Source of the DNA: Micromonospora sp. NBC_00421
GTDB taxonomy: Bacteria; Actinomycetota; Actinomycetes; Mycobacteriales; Micromonosporaceae
DNA: 64,000 nucleotides
Reading direction: 5' to 3'
Assembly (NCBI RefSeq): GCF_036017915.1
Contig: NZ_CP107929.1
Span: forward strand, 5,026,001 to 5,090,000
Under the pieces are notes generated by a model that was given only the letters and a program-made list of their open reading frames with translations, was not told the origin of the DNA and ran no database searches. A program made the position numbers and the translations under genes. Within the stretch, counting starts at the first letter, position 1; the number at the start of each line of letters is the position of its first letter. Shown here piece by piece: positions 1-8,808 of this stretch.

Positions 1-1
1 G

Positions 2-1153
2 ATGCGCCGCCGGATCTTCCTGTCCATCAACCGGATCACCTCCATCGACGCCGACGCGGTCGTCCTCGGCAGCGGCACCCTCAACCTGCGCCGCTTCGAG
101 AAGCGCCCCAACGAGCTGCTCGTCCTCCAGGAGTTGCTGGACCGGCGGGTGCAGCTCGACCCGGGCGGCCAGCCCGGCGCGGTGGTGGACGTCGCGATGG
201 AACGCAGCCGGGGCGGCGAGTGGGCGTTGTCCCGGGTCGCCGTCCGCGAGCAGTCCACCCGGTTGACCCGCCGTGGTCACCTGCACCAGGTGGACTGGGA
301 GCGGGTACGCGGCCTGAGCGGCATAGCCGACAACCGGGGTACGGCCAACCTGCTCGCCGTGCTGGAGGACATGCGCCCGGCCGACCTGGCCAACGCCCTC
401 CAGGACCTGCCCGACGCCCGGCGCAACGAGGTCGCGGCGGCGCTCGACGACGAACGCCTCGCCGACGTGCTCAGCGAACTGCCCGAGCGCGACCAGGTGG
501 AGATCCTCGCCGCCCTGGACCGGGAACGGGCCGCCGACGTGCTGGAGGAGATGGACCCCGACGACGCCGCCGACCTGCTCAACGAGCTACCCCCACCGGA
601 GCAGGACGTGCTGCTCGACCTGATGGAGCCCGACGAGGCCGACCCGGTCCGGCAACTGCTGAAGTACACCTCCGGCACGGCCGGCAGCGTGATGACGTCC
701 GAGCCGGTGATCCTGCCGCCGGACGCCACCGTCGCCGAGGCGCTGGCCCGGATCCGGGAGGAGCAGCTCTCCCCGGCGATCGCCGCGCAGGTCTTCGTGA
801 CCCGCGCGCCGATGACCACCCCCACCGGCCGCTACCTGGGCATCGTGCACTTCCAACGGCTGCTGCGCGAGCCGCCTGCCGACCTGCTCGGCGGGGTGGT
901 GGTCAACGACATCGACCCGCTGCGGCCGACCACCCCGTTGCCGGAGATCACCCGCCGGATGGCCACCTACGACCTGGTGGCGATGCCGGTGGTCGACCGG
1001 AACAACCGGCTGGTCGGCGCGGTCACCGTCGACGACGTGCTCGACCACTCGCTGCCGAGGGACTGGCGGGACCGGGACGCCGTACCCGCCCCGGCCACCG
1101 CCGACGAGACGGACCCGTCCGCCCCGGCGATCGGCGGTGGCACCGATGGCTGA
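2..1153 (+). CDS. MgtE-N / CBS-domain protein, 5' end outside window
   Basis: This is probably a cytoplasmic regulatory relative of the MgtE magnesium transporter that lacks the membrane channel. An MgtE intracellular N domain with repeated acidic helices (motifs ADVLSELP and DPDDAADLLNELP) spans about residues 105-215. A CBS pair follows at about 220-350, with MTSEPVILPPDATVAEAL and then MPVVDRNNRLVGAVTVDD. The tail is acidic and proline-rich, with no hydrophobic segment. The frame is open to the first base, and the visible N-terminus looks like the second half of a PRC-barrel-like domain, so the true start is upstream. It overlaps the next gene by 8 nt (ATGGCTGA), which suggests translational coupling. 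The family is clear, but the ligand and partner are unknown. Confidence 0.85.
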   Translation: MRRRIFLSINRITSIDADAVVLGSGTLNLRRFEKRPNELLVLQELLDRRVQLDPGGQPGAVVDVAMERSRGGEWALSRVAVREQSTRLTRRGHLHQVDWERVRGLSGIADNRGTANLLAVLEDMRPADLANALQDLPDARRNEVAAALDDERLADVLSELPERDQVEILAALDRERAADVLEEMDPDDAADLLNELPPPEQDVLLDLMEPDEADPVRQLLKYTSGTAGSVMTSEPVILPPDATVAEALARIREEQLSPAIAAQVFVTRAPMTTPTGRYLGIVHFQRLLREPPADLLGGVVVNDIDPLRPTTPLPEITRRMATYDLVAMPVVDRNNRLVGAVTVDDVLDHSLPRDWRDRDAVPAPATADETDPSAPAIGGGTDG

Positions 1154-1799
1154 ACAGCGCCGGGCCGAGCGGTTGGACCAGCCGCGCGAGCCCCGGGGGG
1201 TCAAGCTGCCCCGGTTCGACGCGGAGGCGTTCGGCCGCTGGTCGGAGGGGATCGCCCGGGGGATGGGCACGGCGAACTTCATCGTCTACATGACCGTGGT
1301 GATCGCGCTGTGGTTCGGCTGGAACACCCTGGCCCCGGCGGACCTGCGCTTCGACCCGTACACCTTCACGTTCCTGACCCTGGTGTTGTCGTTGCAGGCG
1401 TCGTACGCGGCACCGCTGATCCTGCTCGCGCAGAACCGGCAGACGGACCGGGACCGGGTGGCACTGGAGGAGGACCGTCGTCGGGCGACCATGCAGAAGG
1501 CGGACACCGAGTACCTGGCCCGGGAGGTCGCCGCGCTGCGGATCGCGCTGGGCGAGGTGGCCACCCGGGACTTCCTCCGCTCGGAGTTGGCCCGGCTGGC
1601 CGAGGAGCTGGACGCGGCCGCCCAACGCCGGCAGAAGCGGGAGCTGCGGCAGTCGAAACGGACCGGCGGGCGGCCCGGGGGCGGCGAGGGGCGGTCGGAG
1701 GCTGGCCAGGGGCGGTCCGGGGGTGGTGAACCGCCGCTCGACGAGCCCCGGGACGAGCTGGACGGCGACTACGCCCGGGACGGCCGCCCGGAGAGCTGA
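1146..1799 (+). CDS. DUF1003 membrane protein
   Basis: This is a 217-residue small membrane protein of the DUF1003 family, whose function is not established. Two hydrophobic segments at about residues 44-62 and 74-95 are separated by a short polar loop. They are followed by a charged, probably coiled-coil region with the motifs ADTEYLAREVAALR and ELARLAEELD. The tail is low-complexity and rich in Gly, Arg and Glu. I chose the ATG inside the upstream stop (ATGGCTGA) rather than the GTG nine bases earlier because that arrangement is typical of coupled genes. Pairing of MgtE/CBS and DUF1003 proteins is common in actinobacteria and suggests a shared ion-related role. Confidence 0.85.
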   Translation: MAEQRRAERLDQPREPRGVKLPRFDAEAFGRWSEGIARGMGTANFIVYMTVVIALWFGWNTLAPADLRFDPYTFTFLTLVLSLQASYAAPLILLAQNRQTDRDRVALEEDRRRATMQKADTEYLAREVAALRIALGEVATRDFLRSELARLAEELDAAAQRRQKRELRQSKRTGGRPGGGEGRSEAGQGRSGGGEPPLDEPRDELDGDYARDGRPES

Positions 1800-1916
1800 G
1801 CGTGGCACTTCGTACCTGATCATCCGGGTTCGTCGGCGGGCCGGGACGACCCCGGCCCGCCGATCGATTCGCTCACACCCGGCCCCGCTGCCGGCGGACG
1901 CACCGCACCGCCGACG

Positions 1917-1922
1917 TAGCAT
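1917..1922 (+). promoter_or_regulatory. -10 box of a leaderless promoter for mrp
   Basis: TAGCAT fits the actinobacterial TANNNT -10 consensus and ends 7 nt before the mrp ATG. No Shine-Dalgarno sequence is visible, so transcription probably starts at the A of the start codon. Confidence 0.5.
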
Positions 1923-1929
1923 TGCCCGC

Positions 1930-3078
1930 ATGTCAGCTCCCGTCAGCACCATCTCCGACGCGATCCAGGCCGCCCTGGCCACCGTCAACGACCCGGAGAT
2001 CCGCCGGCCCATCACCGACCTCGGCATGGTCCGCTCCGCCGAGATCGGCGAGGACGGCGTGGTCCGGGTCGGGCTGCTGCTCACCGTCGCCGGGTGCCCG
2101 CTGAAGGACAAGCTGCGGGGTGACATCACCGCCGCCGTCGGCGCGGTGCCCGGGGTGGCCGGCGTCGAGATCGAGTTCGGGGTGATGAGCCCGGAGCAAC
2201 GGCAGGAGTTGCAGGGCAAGCTGCGCGGGGGCGCCGCCGGTGACGAGTCGGTGATCCCGTTCGCCCAGCCCGGCTCCCGCACCCGGGTGTACGCGGTGGC
2301 CAGCGGCAAGGGCGGCGTCGGCAAGTCCAGCGTCACCGTCAACCTGGCCGCCGCGCTGGCCGCCCGGGGCCTGGCCGTCGGCGTGGTGGACGCCGACATC
2401 TACGGCCACTCGGTGCCCCGGATGCTCGGCGCGGACGGCAAACCCACCCGGGTGGAAGACATGATCATGCCGCCGCAGGCGAACGGCGTGAAGGTGATCT
2501 CGATCGGCATGTTCACCCCGGGCAACGCGGCAGTGGTGTGGCGCGGCCCGATGCTGCACCGGGCGTTGCAGCAGTTCCTCGGCGACGTCTACTGGGGTGA
2601 GCTGGACGTCCTCCTGCTCGACCTGCCCCCGGGCACCGGCGACATCGCCATCTCGGTGGCCCAGTTGCTGCCCAACGCCGAGATCCTGGTGGTGACCACC
2701 CCGCAGGCGGCAGCGGCCGAGGTCGCCGAGCGGGCCGGTGCGATCTCCCTGCAGACCCACCAGCGCATCGTCGGCGTCATCGAGAACATGTCCTGGCTGG
2801 AGCTGCCGGACGGGTCCCGGATGGAGGTCTTCGGCACCGGCGGCGGTGCGGCGGTGGCCGAGTCGCTGACCCGGACGATCGGCGCGCAGGTGCCGCTGCT
2901 GGGTCAGATCCCGATGGACACCCGGGTCCGCGAGGGCGGCGACGCCGGCACCCCGATCGTGCTGTCCGCGCCGGACGCGCCCGCCGCGAAGGCACTGCGC
3001 CAGGTGGCCGACCGGCTGGCGGTACGCCGCGAGTCGCTGCTCGGCAAGCCACTGGGCCTCAAGCCCGCCGGCCGCTGA
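1930..3078 (+). CDS. mrp: Mrp/ApbC-type P-loop ATPase, iron-sulfur cluster carrier
   Basis: This 382-residue protein of the Mrp/NBP35 family is expected to carry or deliver Fe-S clusters in the cytoplasm. A DUF59/MIP18-like domain occupies about residues 5-85. The deviant Walker A motif GKGGVGKSS lies at about 126-134, and the VDADIYGHSVP and DLPPGTGD motifs of the family follow. The C-terminal CxxC that bridges clusters in many Mrp proteins is absent: the equivalent stretch reads ENMSWLELPDG. I believe this is common in actinobacterial Mrp. The start ATG has no ribosome binding site but sits 7 nt after a TAGCAT box. The gene converges on tatB, as in mycobacteria. Confidence 0.92.
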   Translation: MSAPVSTISDAIQAALATVNDPEIRRPITDLGMVRSAEIGEDGVVRVGLLLTVAGCPLKDKLRGDITAAVGAVPGVAGVEIEFGVMSPEQRQELQGKLRGGAAGDESVIPFAQPGSRTRVYAVASGKGGVGKSSVTVNLAAALAARGLAVGVVDADIYGHSVPRMLGADGKPTRVEDMIMPPQANGVKVISIGMFTPGNAAVVWRGPMLHRALQQFLGDVYWGELDVLLLDLPPGTGDIAISVAQLLPNAEILVVTTPQAAAAEVAERAGAISLQTHQRIVGVIENMSWLELPDGSRMEVFGTGGGAAVAESLTRTIGAQVPLLGQIPMDTRVREGGDAGTPIVLSAPDAPAAKALRQVADRLAVRRESLLGKPLGLKPAGR

Positions 3079-3108
3079 CCTGCCCCCGCCGCCACCCGGG
3101 CCGAGGGG

Positions 3109-3534
3109 TCAGGTGGCGTCGTCGTAGCTGGGGCGGGGGGCCGGTGCGGGAGCGGGAGCAGTGCTGGTCGCGGTGCTCTTCCGGGCGGCGGCCCGCGGGT
3201 CGACCCGGTCGGCGACCTCCTTGAGCTCCTCGTGCACGCCTGTCACGTCCGCCCGCAGGTTGTCGTAGACGCCCTGGAGGGGCTTGCGGATCGCCTGCTC
3301 GTCCTCCTCGCTGAGGAGGTGCTTGCGGATGAACGCCTTCGGGTGCAGGTCCTCCAGCTGGATGTCGGTGCCCAGCTCACGGCTCAGGTCGCCGGTCGCG
3401 TTGCGGGCCATGTTGCGCAGGTTGCGCACCATCCGCAGGCCGTCGCTGATGACGTTGGGCAACCGGTCTCCGAAGATCAGCAGCGCCAGGAGCAGCAGTA
3501 CGCCGATCTCCCACCAGTTCAGGTTGTCGAGCAC
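3109..3534 (-). CDS. tatB: Sec-independent translocase subunit TatB
   Basis: TatB is a component of the twin-arginine translocase that, with TatC, recognises folded substrates. The N-terminal helix reads NWWEIGVLLLLALLIFGDRL, with the conserved Glu and the FG-x-x-LP hinge. An amphipathic helix with NVISDGLRMVRNLRNMARN follows, and then an Ala/Pro-rich tail. Length is 141 residues. The GTG at 3534 was chosen because GAGGAGG lies 8 nt upstream; the longer frame back to 3573 would add an implausible N-terminal tail. It lies directly downstream of htrA in the same orientation. Confidence 0.93.
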   Translation of the reverse strand: MLDNLNWWEIGVLLLLALLIFGDRLPNVISDGLRMVRNLRNMARNATGDLSRELGTDIQLEDLHPKAFIRKHLLSEEDEQAIRKPLQGVYDNLRADVTGVHEELKEVADRVDPRAAARKSTATSTAPAPAPAPRPSYDDAT

Positions 3535-3607
3535 CGCGGGGCCTCCTCGTCGCGTCGGGCCAAGCCTACGCACGTCAGACCCCGATCCGGGAGGGGGTGA
3601 CCGGTCC

Positions 3608-4930
3608 TCACTTGGCGTCCGCGGCGAGCGTCACCGAGGCGTTCTGCCGGGTCGTGCCACGCCGGTACTCCACCGTCACCACCGATCCCGGGGCGAACTT
3701 GCGGACCAGGGCGATCAGGTCGGTCGGCTCGTTCATCGGCCGCCCGTTGAGCCTGAGGACCACGTCGCCGGTCTTCAGGCCCGCCTCGGCCGCCGGGCCG
3801 GTCGGCTCCACGGCCGCCAGGCGCACGCCGGTGCCGGCCCGGCTGGCGGTCCCGGTGCCGGCGACCTGGGCCCCGATCACGGTACGCCGGGCCTTGCCGG
3901 TGCCGATGATGTCCTGGGTGATCCGTTTCGCCTGGTTGATCGGGATGGCGAAGGCGAGCCCGATGTTCCCCGCCTCCTGCCCCTCCGCCACCAGCGACTT
4001 GATCGTCGAGTTCACCCCGATCACCCGGCCCGCCGAGTCGACCAACGGACCGCCGGAGTTGCCGTGGTTGACCGCGGCATCGGTCTGGATCGCGGCGTAG
4101 TAGCGGACCGGCCCACCCGGTTCACCCGCCTGCATGGTGCGGTCCAACGCGCTGATGATGCCGGCGGTGACCGTGTTCGCCAGGGACAGCGGTGAGCCGA
4201 TGGCCAGCACCGGGTCGCCCACCGCGAGCGTCTCGGAATCACCGAACTCGATCGGCCGCAGCCCCTTGCGGTTCACCTTGATCACCGCGATGTCCGACTC
4301 CGGGTCCTGACCGACCACCGTCGCCGGGGAGCTGCTGCCGTCGTTGAAGGTCACCGACGCCCGGCCGGTGCCGTCGGCGACCACGTGGTCGTTGGTGACG
4401 ATGTAGCCGTCGGTGCTGACGACGAACCCGGAGCCCTCGCTGGTGCCGCCCAGGCTGGCCACCCGGATGGTCACCACGCTGGGCAGGACCCGGCCGGCGA
4501 CCCCGGCCAGCGAATCGGGGCGACGCTGGGCCAGCGCCGGGCCCTCGGCCGGGCCGGCCCCCAGGGTGACCCCGCCGCCGACCCCGCCACGCACCGCGAA
4601 GGCGTACCCGAGGGCACCGCCCAGGGTGCCGGCGAGCAGCGCGACGATCAGCGGGACGAGCAGCAGTTGGCGGAGCTTCGGCCGGCCCGGCGCGTCCGGG
4701 TCGGTGACCGGCTCCGGTGCCGCCCCGGTGGCCGGCACGCCCGGCAGGACCACCGCTGACGGGGCGTACGGGTCGCGCCAGGGGTCGGCGAGCGCGTCGG
4801 ACCACCATGGCGACGCCGGACCGCCGTGGGCCCCGTACGGCGTCGTCGGGCCTGTCTGTGGCGGCCCGGCCGGCGGCGACGCCGACCCCGGAGTCCCGCC
4901 GGGCGCTCGCCAGTCCCAGCCGTCGGTCAC
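3608..4930 (-). CDS. htrA: HtrA/DegP-family membrane-anchored serine protease with PDZ domain
   Basis: This 440-residue envelope quality-control protease has a cytosolic Pro/Gly-rich N-terminus of about 90 residues and one transmembrane helix (LLVPLIVALLAGTLGGALGY). A trypsin-like domain follows with the triad visible: His in IVTNDHVVADG, Asp in ESDIAVIKV and Ser in NHGNSGGPLVD. A C-terminal PDZ domain (TGPAAEAGLKTGDVVLRLNG) completes it. The start is GTG at 4930. In mycobacteria this gene sits in sigE-rseA-htrA-tatB order. Here the region upstream holds only a divergent methyltransferase, so its usual sigma and anti-sigma genes are not beside it. Confidence 0.94.
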   Translation of the reverse strand: MTDGWDWRAPGGTPGSASPPAGPPQTGPTTPYGAHGGPASPWWSDALADPWRDPYAPSAVVLPGVPATGAAPEPVTDPDAPGRPKLRQLLLVPLIVALLAGTLGGALGYAFAVRGGVGGGVTLGAGPAEGPALAQRRPDSLAGVAGRVLPSVVTIRVASLGGTSEGSGFVVSTDGYIVTNDHVVADGTGRASVTFNDGSSSPATVVGQDPESDIAVIKVNRKGLRPIEFGDSETLAVGDPVLAIGSPLSLANTVTAGIISALDRTMQAGEPGGPVRYYAAIQTDAAVNHGNSGGPLVDSAGRVIGVNSTIKSLVAEGQEAGNIGLAFAIPINQAKRITQDIIGTGKARRTVIGAQVAGTGTASRAGTGVRLAAVEPTGPAAEAGLKTGDVVLRLNGRPMNEPTDLIALVRKFAPGSVVTVEYRRGTTRQNASVTLAADAK

Positions 4931-5326
4931 GTCGGTGCCTCCCAGTCCGTCCCCCGGTGCCCCGGGCCACGACCGGGGGTGGCGGTCACGGCGCAGGAGG
5001 GCACCCCATCCAGGATTGCACGGATGCGCCGGACGGAGTCAGCTCTTGCCCGCCCGTGATCGCGACCGACGCCTTTCATCCCGTCACGACCGACCACCGA
5101 CGACCGCCGGCCCCACCGACGACCGCCGGCCCCGCCGTCGGCGGAACTCCGGCCCTGCGGAACGGTGCACGGACGGACTTCGGCACGCCGTCGGTGGTGC
5201 ACGGGCGGACTCCGGCCCGACCGGGAACGGTCACGGGTGGACTCGCGGCTGCGCCGAGGAAGCCTCGCCTCTAGGCTCATACCGCCAACCCGCCCGTTGC
5301 ACCATCATCCCGCCCGGAGGTGTCCC

Positions 5327-5977
5327 ATCGCCACGGTCGCCAGTTCCGGCAGCCCGACGGCGCAGGCGTTGCAGTTCGCCGAGTCGTACGTGGGCGAGGA
5401 CATCGTGCTTCGGACCGCCCGCAGCCTCGCCCGGGAGGTCGGCCTCGACGCGGTCACCCCGGGCGCCGGGGCGGCGCTGCGCCTGCTCGCCGCCGCCGGC
5501 AACGCCCGCGCGGTGGTGGAGATCGGCACCGGCACCGGGGTCAGCGGGGTCTGGCTGCTCCGTGGCATGCGTGCCGACGGGGTGCTCACCACCATCGACG
5601 TCGAGATCGAGCACCAGCGGATCGCCAGGCGGATCTTCGTCGAGGCCGGCTTCCTGTCCGGCCGCACCCGGATCATCACCGGTCGGGCGCTGGACGTGCT
5701 GCCCCGGCTCGCCGACGGCGCGTACGACCTGATCTTCGTGGACGGCGAGGCGACCGGCTCCGCCGCGTACGTCGACGCCGCGCTGCGGCTGCTGCGCCCC
5801 GGCGGGGTGCTCGCCCTCAACGGCGGCTTCGCCGGCGGACGGATCGGCGACCCGGCCGCCCGGGACGCCGAAACGGTGACCATGCGGGAGACGGTCAAGG
5901 CGATCCGGGAGGCCGAGCAGTGGATTCCGGCTCTGCTCCCGGTCGGTCACGGCCTGCTGGCCGCGGTGAAGTGCTGA
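5327..5977 (+). CDS. SAM-dependent O-methyltransferase, possible ATC start
   Basis: This is a class I methyltransferase of the catechol/caffeoyl-CoA O-methyltransferase family. The SAM-binding motif VVEIGTGTGVSGVWLL is followed by TTIDVEIEHQ, DLIFVDGEA and LLRPGGVLALN. It is orthologous in position to the methyltransferase beside sigE in mycobacteria (Rv1220c). The start is uncertain. A good ribosome binding site (GGAGG, 5316-5320) lies 6 nt before an in-frame ATC at 5327, where homology seems to begin. The nearest in-frame conventional starts are TTG at 5297, with no ribosome binding site, and GTG at 5165, which overlaps a region without coding character. The substrate is unknown. Confidence 0.85.
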   Translation: MATVASSGSPTAQALQFAESYVGEDIVLRTARSLAREVGLDAVTPGAGAALRLLAAAGNARAVVEIGTGTGVSGVWLLRGMRADGVLTTIDVEIEHQRIARRIFVEAGFLSGRTRIITGRALDVLPRLADGAYDLIFVDGEATGSAAYVDAALRLLRPGGVLALNGGFAGGRIGDPAARDAETVTMRETVKAIREAEQWIPALLPVGHGLLAAVKC

Positions 5978-6015
5978 CCCGCTGACCGGCCGGAGCGCGG
6001 GCCGGGGTGGGCGGC

Positions 6016-7485
6016 TCAGTCCAGGGTCGCCAGCCAGCGCAGCAGGCCCCGGACGCCCCAGCCGGTCGCACCACGGGTCAGCTCCGCGTGGTCGCCGTCG
6101 GCCCAGGACGGCGCGGACATGTCGATGTGCAGCCACCGGTCCCGCAGCTCGCCGGTGAACTCGCGCAGGTAGAGCGCGGCCATCACCGAGCCGGCCCCCC
6201 GGTCCGGGGAGCTGTGCCGGTCGGCCAGGTCGCTGCCGAGGTGTTCGAGGTAGTCGGCGGGCAGTGGCATCCGCCAGGCCGCCTCGCCGGCGTCGTCCAC
6301 GGCGCCCAGCACGGCGGCGGCCAGTTCGTCGTTCTCGCTATAGAGCGCGCCGGTCCGCTTGCCCAGCGCCACCGCGTTGGCACCGGTCAGGGTGGCCAGG
6401 TCGATCAGCAGGTCGGGGCGGAGCTCGCGGGCCGCGTAACCGAGCGCGTCGGCGAGCACCAGCCGGCCCTCGGCGTCGGAGTTGGTGCTCTCGCTGGTCG
6501 TGCCGTCGTAGTGCCGGATGACGTCGCCGGGGCGGAACGCCGCGCCGCTGACCATGTTCTCGGCCAGGGGCGTCAGGGCGGTGACCCGGAGGGGCAGCCG
6601 CAGCGCCGCCGCGCCGAGGGTGGCCGCGACGACCGCCGCCGCACCGGCCATGTCCTTGCGCATCAGTTTCATCGCCGGCACCGGCTTGATCGAGATGCCG
6701 CCGGTGTCGAAGGTGATCCCCTTGCCGACCAGGACGACGTGCAGCCGGGCGTCGGCGGGCCGCCAGTCCAGCTCGACCAGGCGAGGAGGGCTGGCCGAGC
6801 CGCCGCCGACGGCGAGGATGCCGCCGAAGCCCTCGGCCGCCAACTCCTGTGGACCGCGTACCCGCAGGTGCAGGTCGGGGTGTTCGGCGGCGGCGGAGGC
6901 GACCTGGGCGGCGAACCACTGCGGGTTCTTCACCGAGGACGGGGTGTTGGTCAGGTCCCTGGCGAAACAGGTCATCCGGGCGGTGGTCCGGGCCGCCTCG
7001 ACCGCCTCGGCGAGCGGGTCCGGCGCAACGGTCAGCAGGGTCACCCCGGCCAGCGTGGGCGACGGCTCTCCCTCGGACAGCCGGAACCGGTACGAGGCGA
7101 GCAGCACCCCCTCGACGAGGGCCCGGACGACTCCGGCCGTAGCGTCGACCGGCAGAGCCAACGTGATATGTGTCTCATCTGCGGCGGCACGGGCCAGGGC
7201 GGCACCGGCAGTCCGCCAGGCCCGCTCTCCACCGTCGCCCACGCCGAGCAGCAGCAGACGGGCCGGGGTACGACCGGGGCGCAGCTGGGTCAGGGTCTCG
7301 CCGGCCCGGCCGGTCAGCCGGGTGGCCGGCAGCAGCGCCTCCGCCTCGGTCCGCAGCTCGTCGGCGGGCGGCGGTGCGGTGGCGACCAGTGCCGGCGCGG
7401 TGCCGTCCGGGTCGGTGGCGGCGCGGACGGGCAGGACGAGGACGTCCGACCGGTCGACGGCGACGGCGAGGCTGATGGCGAGCAC
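6016..7485 (-). CDS. pepA: Leucyl aminopeptidase, M17 family
   Basis: This cytosolic dinuclear-metal aminopeptidase releases N-terminal residues from peptides. The C-terminal catalytic domain has the metal and catalytic motifs VGKGITFDTGGISIKP, KDMAGAAAV and NSDAEGRLVLADAL, the last a Ser variant of the usual NTDAEGRL. The N-terminal 170 residues form the macro-like domain of the family. Length is 489 residues, normal for PepA. The start GTG at 7485 has no clear ribosome binding site. A TACGGT hexamer lies 5 nt upstream, which might indicate a leaderless or near-leaderless transcript. Confidence 0.93.
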   Translation of the reverse strand: MLAISLAVAVDRSDVLVLPVRAATDPDGTAPALVATAPPPADELRTEAEALLPATRLTGRAGETLTQLRPGRTPARLLLLGVGDGGERAWRTAGAALARAAADETHITLALPVDATAGVVRALVEGVLLASYRFRLSEGEPSPTLAGVTLLTVAPDPLAEAVEAARTTARMTCFARDLTNTPSSVKNPQWFAAQVASAAAEHPDLHLRVRGPQELAAEGFGGILAVGGGSASPPRLVELDWRPADARLHVVLVGKGITFDTGGISIKPVPAMKLMRKDMAGAAAVVAATLGAAALRLPLRVTALTPLAENMVSGAAFRPGDVIRHYDGTTSESTNSDAEGRLVLADALGYAARELRPDLLIDLATLTGANAVALGKRTGALYSENDELAAAVLGAVDDAGEAAWRMPLPADYLEHLGSDLADRHSSPDRGAGSVMAALYLREFTGELRDRWLHIDMSAPSWADGDHAELTRGATGWGVRGLLRWLATLD

Positions 7486-7549
7486 GCTGGACCGTACCTC
7501 CGGGAAGTTCGTGGTGCGGGACCTCGATGACCCGCGGGTGACAGACGAA

Positions 7550-7586
7550 GTCCCTGAGTCACCGGCGACGCCGGTGACTCAGGGAC
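7550..7586. terminator. Perfect 17-bp hairpin between pepA and the DUF3117 gene
   Basis: The arms at 7550-7566 and 7570-7586 are perfectly complementary around a 3-nt loop. The hairpin lies 41 nt beyond the stop of the minus-strand DUF3117 gene, so it is best read as that gene's terminator. There is no U-tract, as is usual in actinobacteria. Confidence 0.65.
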
Positions 7587-7595
7587 CCGGGACCG

Positions 7596-7615
7596 TCCGC
7601 GCGGCACCGCGCGGA
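7596..7615. repeat. Second short hairpin, 9-bp arms
   Basis: TCCGCGCGG and CCGCGCGGA are separated by CA. It sits directly between the 17-bp hairpin and the DUF3117 stop codon and may form a tandem terminator with it. Confidence 0.4.
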
Positions 7616-7626
7616 GTGCCGGCCGA

Positions 7627-7794
7627 TCAGCCGGCAGCCGCCTTCAGCGCGTCACCGAGCGCGTTGGCCTCGTCGGGAGTCATCTCGACGACGAGCCGGC
7701 CACCGCCCTCCAGCGGGACCCGCATGACGATGCCCCGACCCTCCTTGGTGACTTCCAGCGGACCGTCGCCCGTCCGCGGCTTCATCGCCGCCAT
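7627..7794 (-). CDS. DUF3117 small conserved protein (Rv1211-like)
   Basis: This 55-residue protein begins MAAMKPRTGDGPLEVTKEGR and ends DEANALGDALKAAAG, the pattern of the actinobacterial DUF3117 family. Its function is unknown. The start ATG has a GGGGAG ribosome binding site 6-7 nt upstream. No membrane segment or metal motif is seen. In mycobacteria the homologue follows tagA; here pepA and several unrelated genes separate the two. Confidence 0.85.
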   Translation of the reverse strand: MAAMKPRTGDGPLEVTKEGRGIVMRVPLEGGGRLVVEMTPDEANALGDALKAAAG

Positions 7795-7985
7795 GTTGTC
7801 TCCCCTCAGACCTAAACATCAGGGTAGGTGTACTGCCCCACAGCCACTTCGTGCCGACCACCCGCAAGGTACGCGGGGGCGTCGACCACGATTTTCCCTG
7901 ATGAACACCGCCGGACCCAAACCGGAGCAGCATTGATGTAACAGCATCTAGCTTATCTTGAGAAGGCCTGTCACAATGTGCGGTC

Positions 7986-8804
7986 ATGCAGGCACGGTCG
8001 GCACTCTTCGACCTCTACGGCGACCATCTCCGCACGAGGGGTGGGCGCGCACCGGTTGCCGCCCTGGTGAAGTTGCTGGCCCCACTCGGCGTCGCCCCGC
8101 CGGCCGTCCGGACCGCCGTGTCCCGGATGGTCCGCCAGGGCTGGCTCGAACCGCTGCGGCTCGCCTCCGGCCCCGGGTATTCGATCACGCCCAAGGCGGT
8201 CCGCCGGCTGGACGAGGCCGCCGCCCGGATCTACCGCACCGGGCGGATCACCTGGGACGGGCGGTTCGACCTGCTGGTCCTGTCGACCCCGACGGCCCGC
8301 CGGGACCGGCAGCGGCTCGCCGCCAACCTCAGCTTCCTCGGCTACGGCACCCTCGACGAGCACACCTGGGTGGCCACCCGGGCCAGCGAGGACGTCGACG
8401 TGCTGCTGGAGGAGGCCGGGGTGCACTACGAGCGGTTCACCGCCGCACACGCCGCCGGCACCCCCGGCGCGATGGGCGTGGTCCGCCGCGCCTGGGACCT
8501 CGGCGAGATCGGGCACGCGTACGAGCGGTTCGTCGCCGAACAGCGTGCCCAACTGGCCGGGGTGACCGTACGCAGTGGCGACGAGGAGGCGTACGCGGCC
8601 CGGTTCCGGCTGGTGCACGCATGGCGTACCTTCCTTTTCCAGGACCCGCAACTCCCCCCGGCGTTGCTTCCCGAACGCTGGCCCGGCACCGCCGCCGCCA
8701 GCTTCTTCGACAGGCACGCCACCCGGCTCCGGCCGGCCGCCGACCGGTACGTCGAGCAGTGCCTCGACGCCGGCAACCGGCTTCCCCGACAGAAGGGCCG
8801 TTAG
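7986..8804 (+). CDS. PaaX-family transcriptional regulator
   Basis: The 272-residue protein has an N-terminal winged helix with LLAPLGVAPPAVRTAVSRMVRQGWLEP, followed by the PaaX central and C-terminal domains (WDGRFDLLVLSTP and ARFRLVHAWRTFLFQDPQLP). PaaX proteins repress phenylacetate catabolism and bind phenylacetyl-CoA. The stop codon is only 4 nt before a crotonase gene, which implies an operon and an aromatic or acyl-CoA ligand. The upstream region (7931-7975) is AT-rich for this genome and probably holds the promoter. Confidence 0.9.
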   Translation: MQARSALFDLYGDHLRTRGGRAPVAALVKLLAPLGVAPPAVRTAVSRMVRQGWLEPLRLASGPGYSITPKAVRRLDEAAARIYRTGRITWDGRFDLLVLSTPTARRDRQRLAANLSFLGYGTLDEHTWVATRASEDVDVLLEEAGVHYERFTAAHAAGTPGAMGVVRRAWDLGEIGHAYERFVAEQRAQLAGVTVRSGDEEAYAARFRLVHAWRTFLFQDPQLPPALLPERWPGTAAASFFDRHATRLRPAADRYVEQCLDAGNRLPRQKGR

Positions 8805-8808
8805 CGAC

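Noticed and set aside
220..1293. Long overlapping frames inside the MgtE/CBS gene
   Set aside because: They are Arg/Gly/Pro-rich shadows of high-GC coding sequence without homology or ribosome binding sites.
5320..5985. Frame starting GTG at 5320 just after GGAGG in the methyltransferase region
   Set aside because: It has a good start context, but its translation is Arg-rich and has no methyltransferase motifs; the real frame is +1 relative to it.
7931..7975. Possible promoter before the PaaX-type gene
   Set aside because: TTGATG and TATCTT are spaced only 15 nt apart, too short to call.
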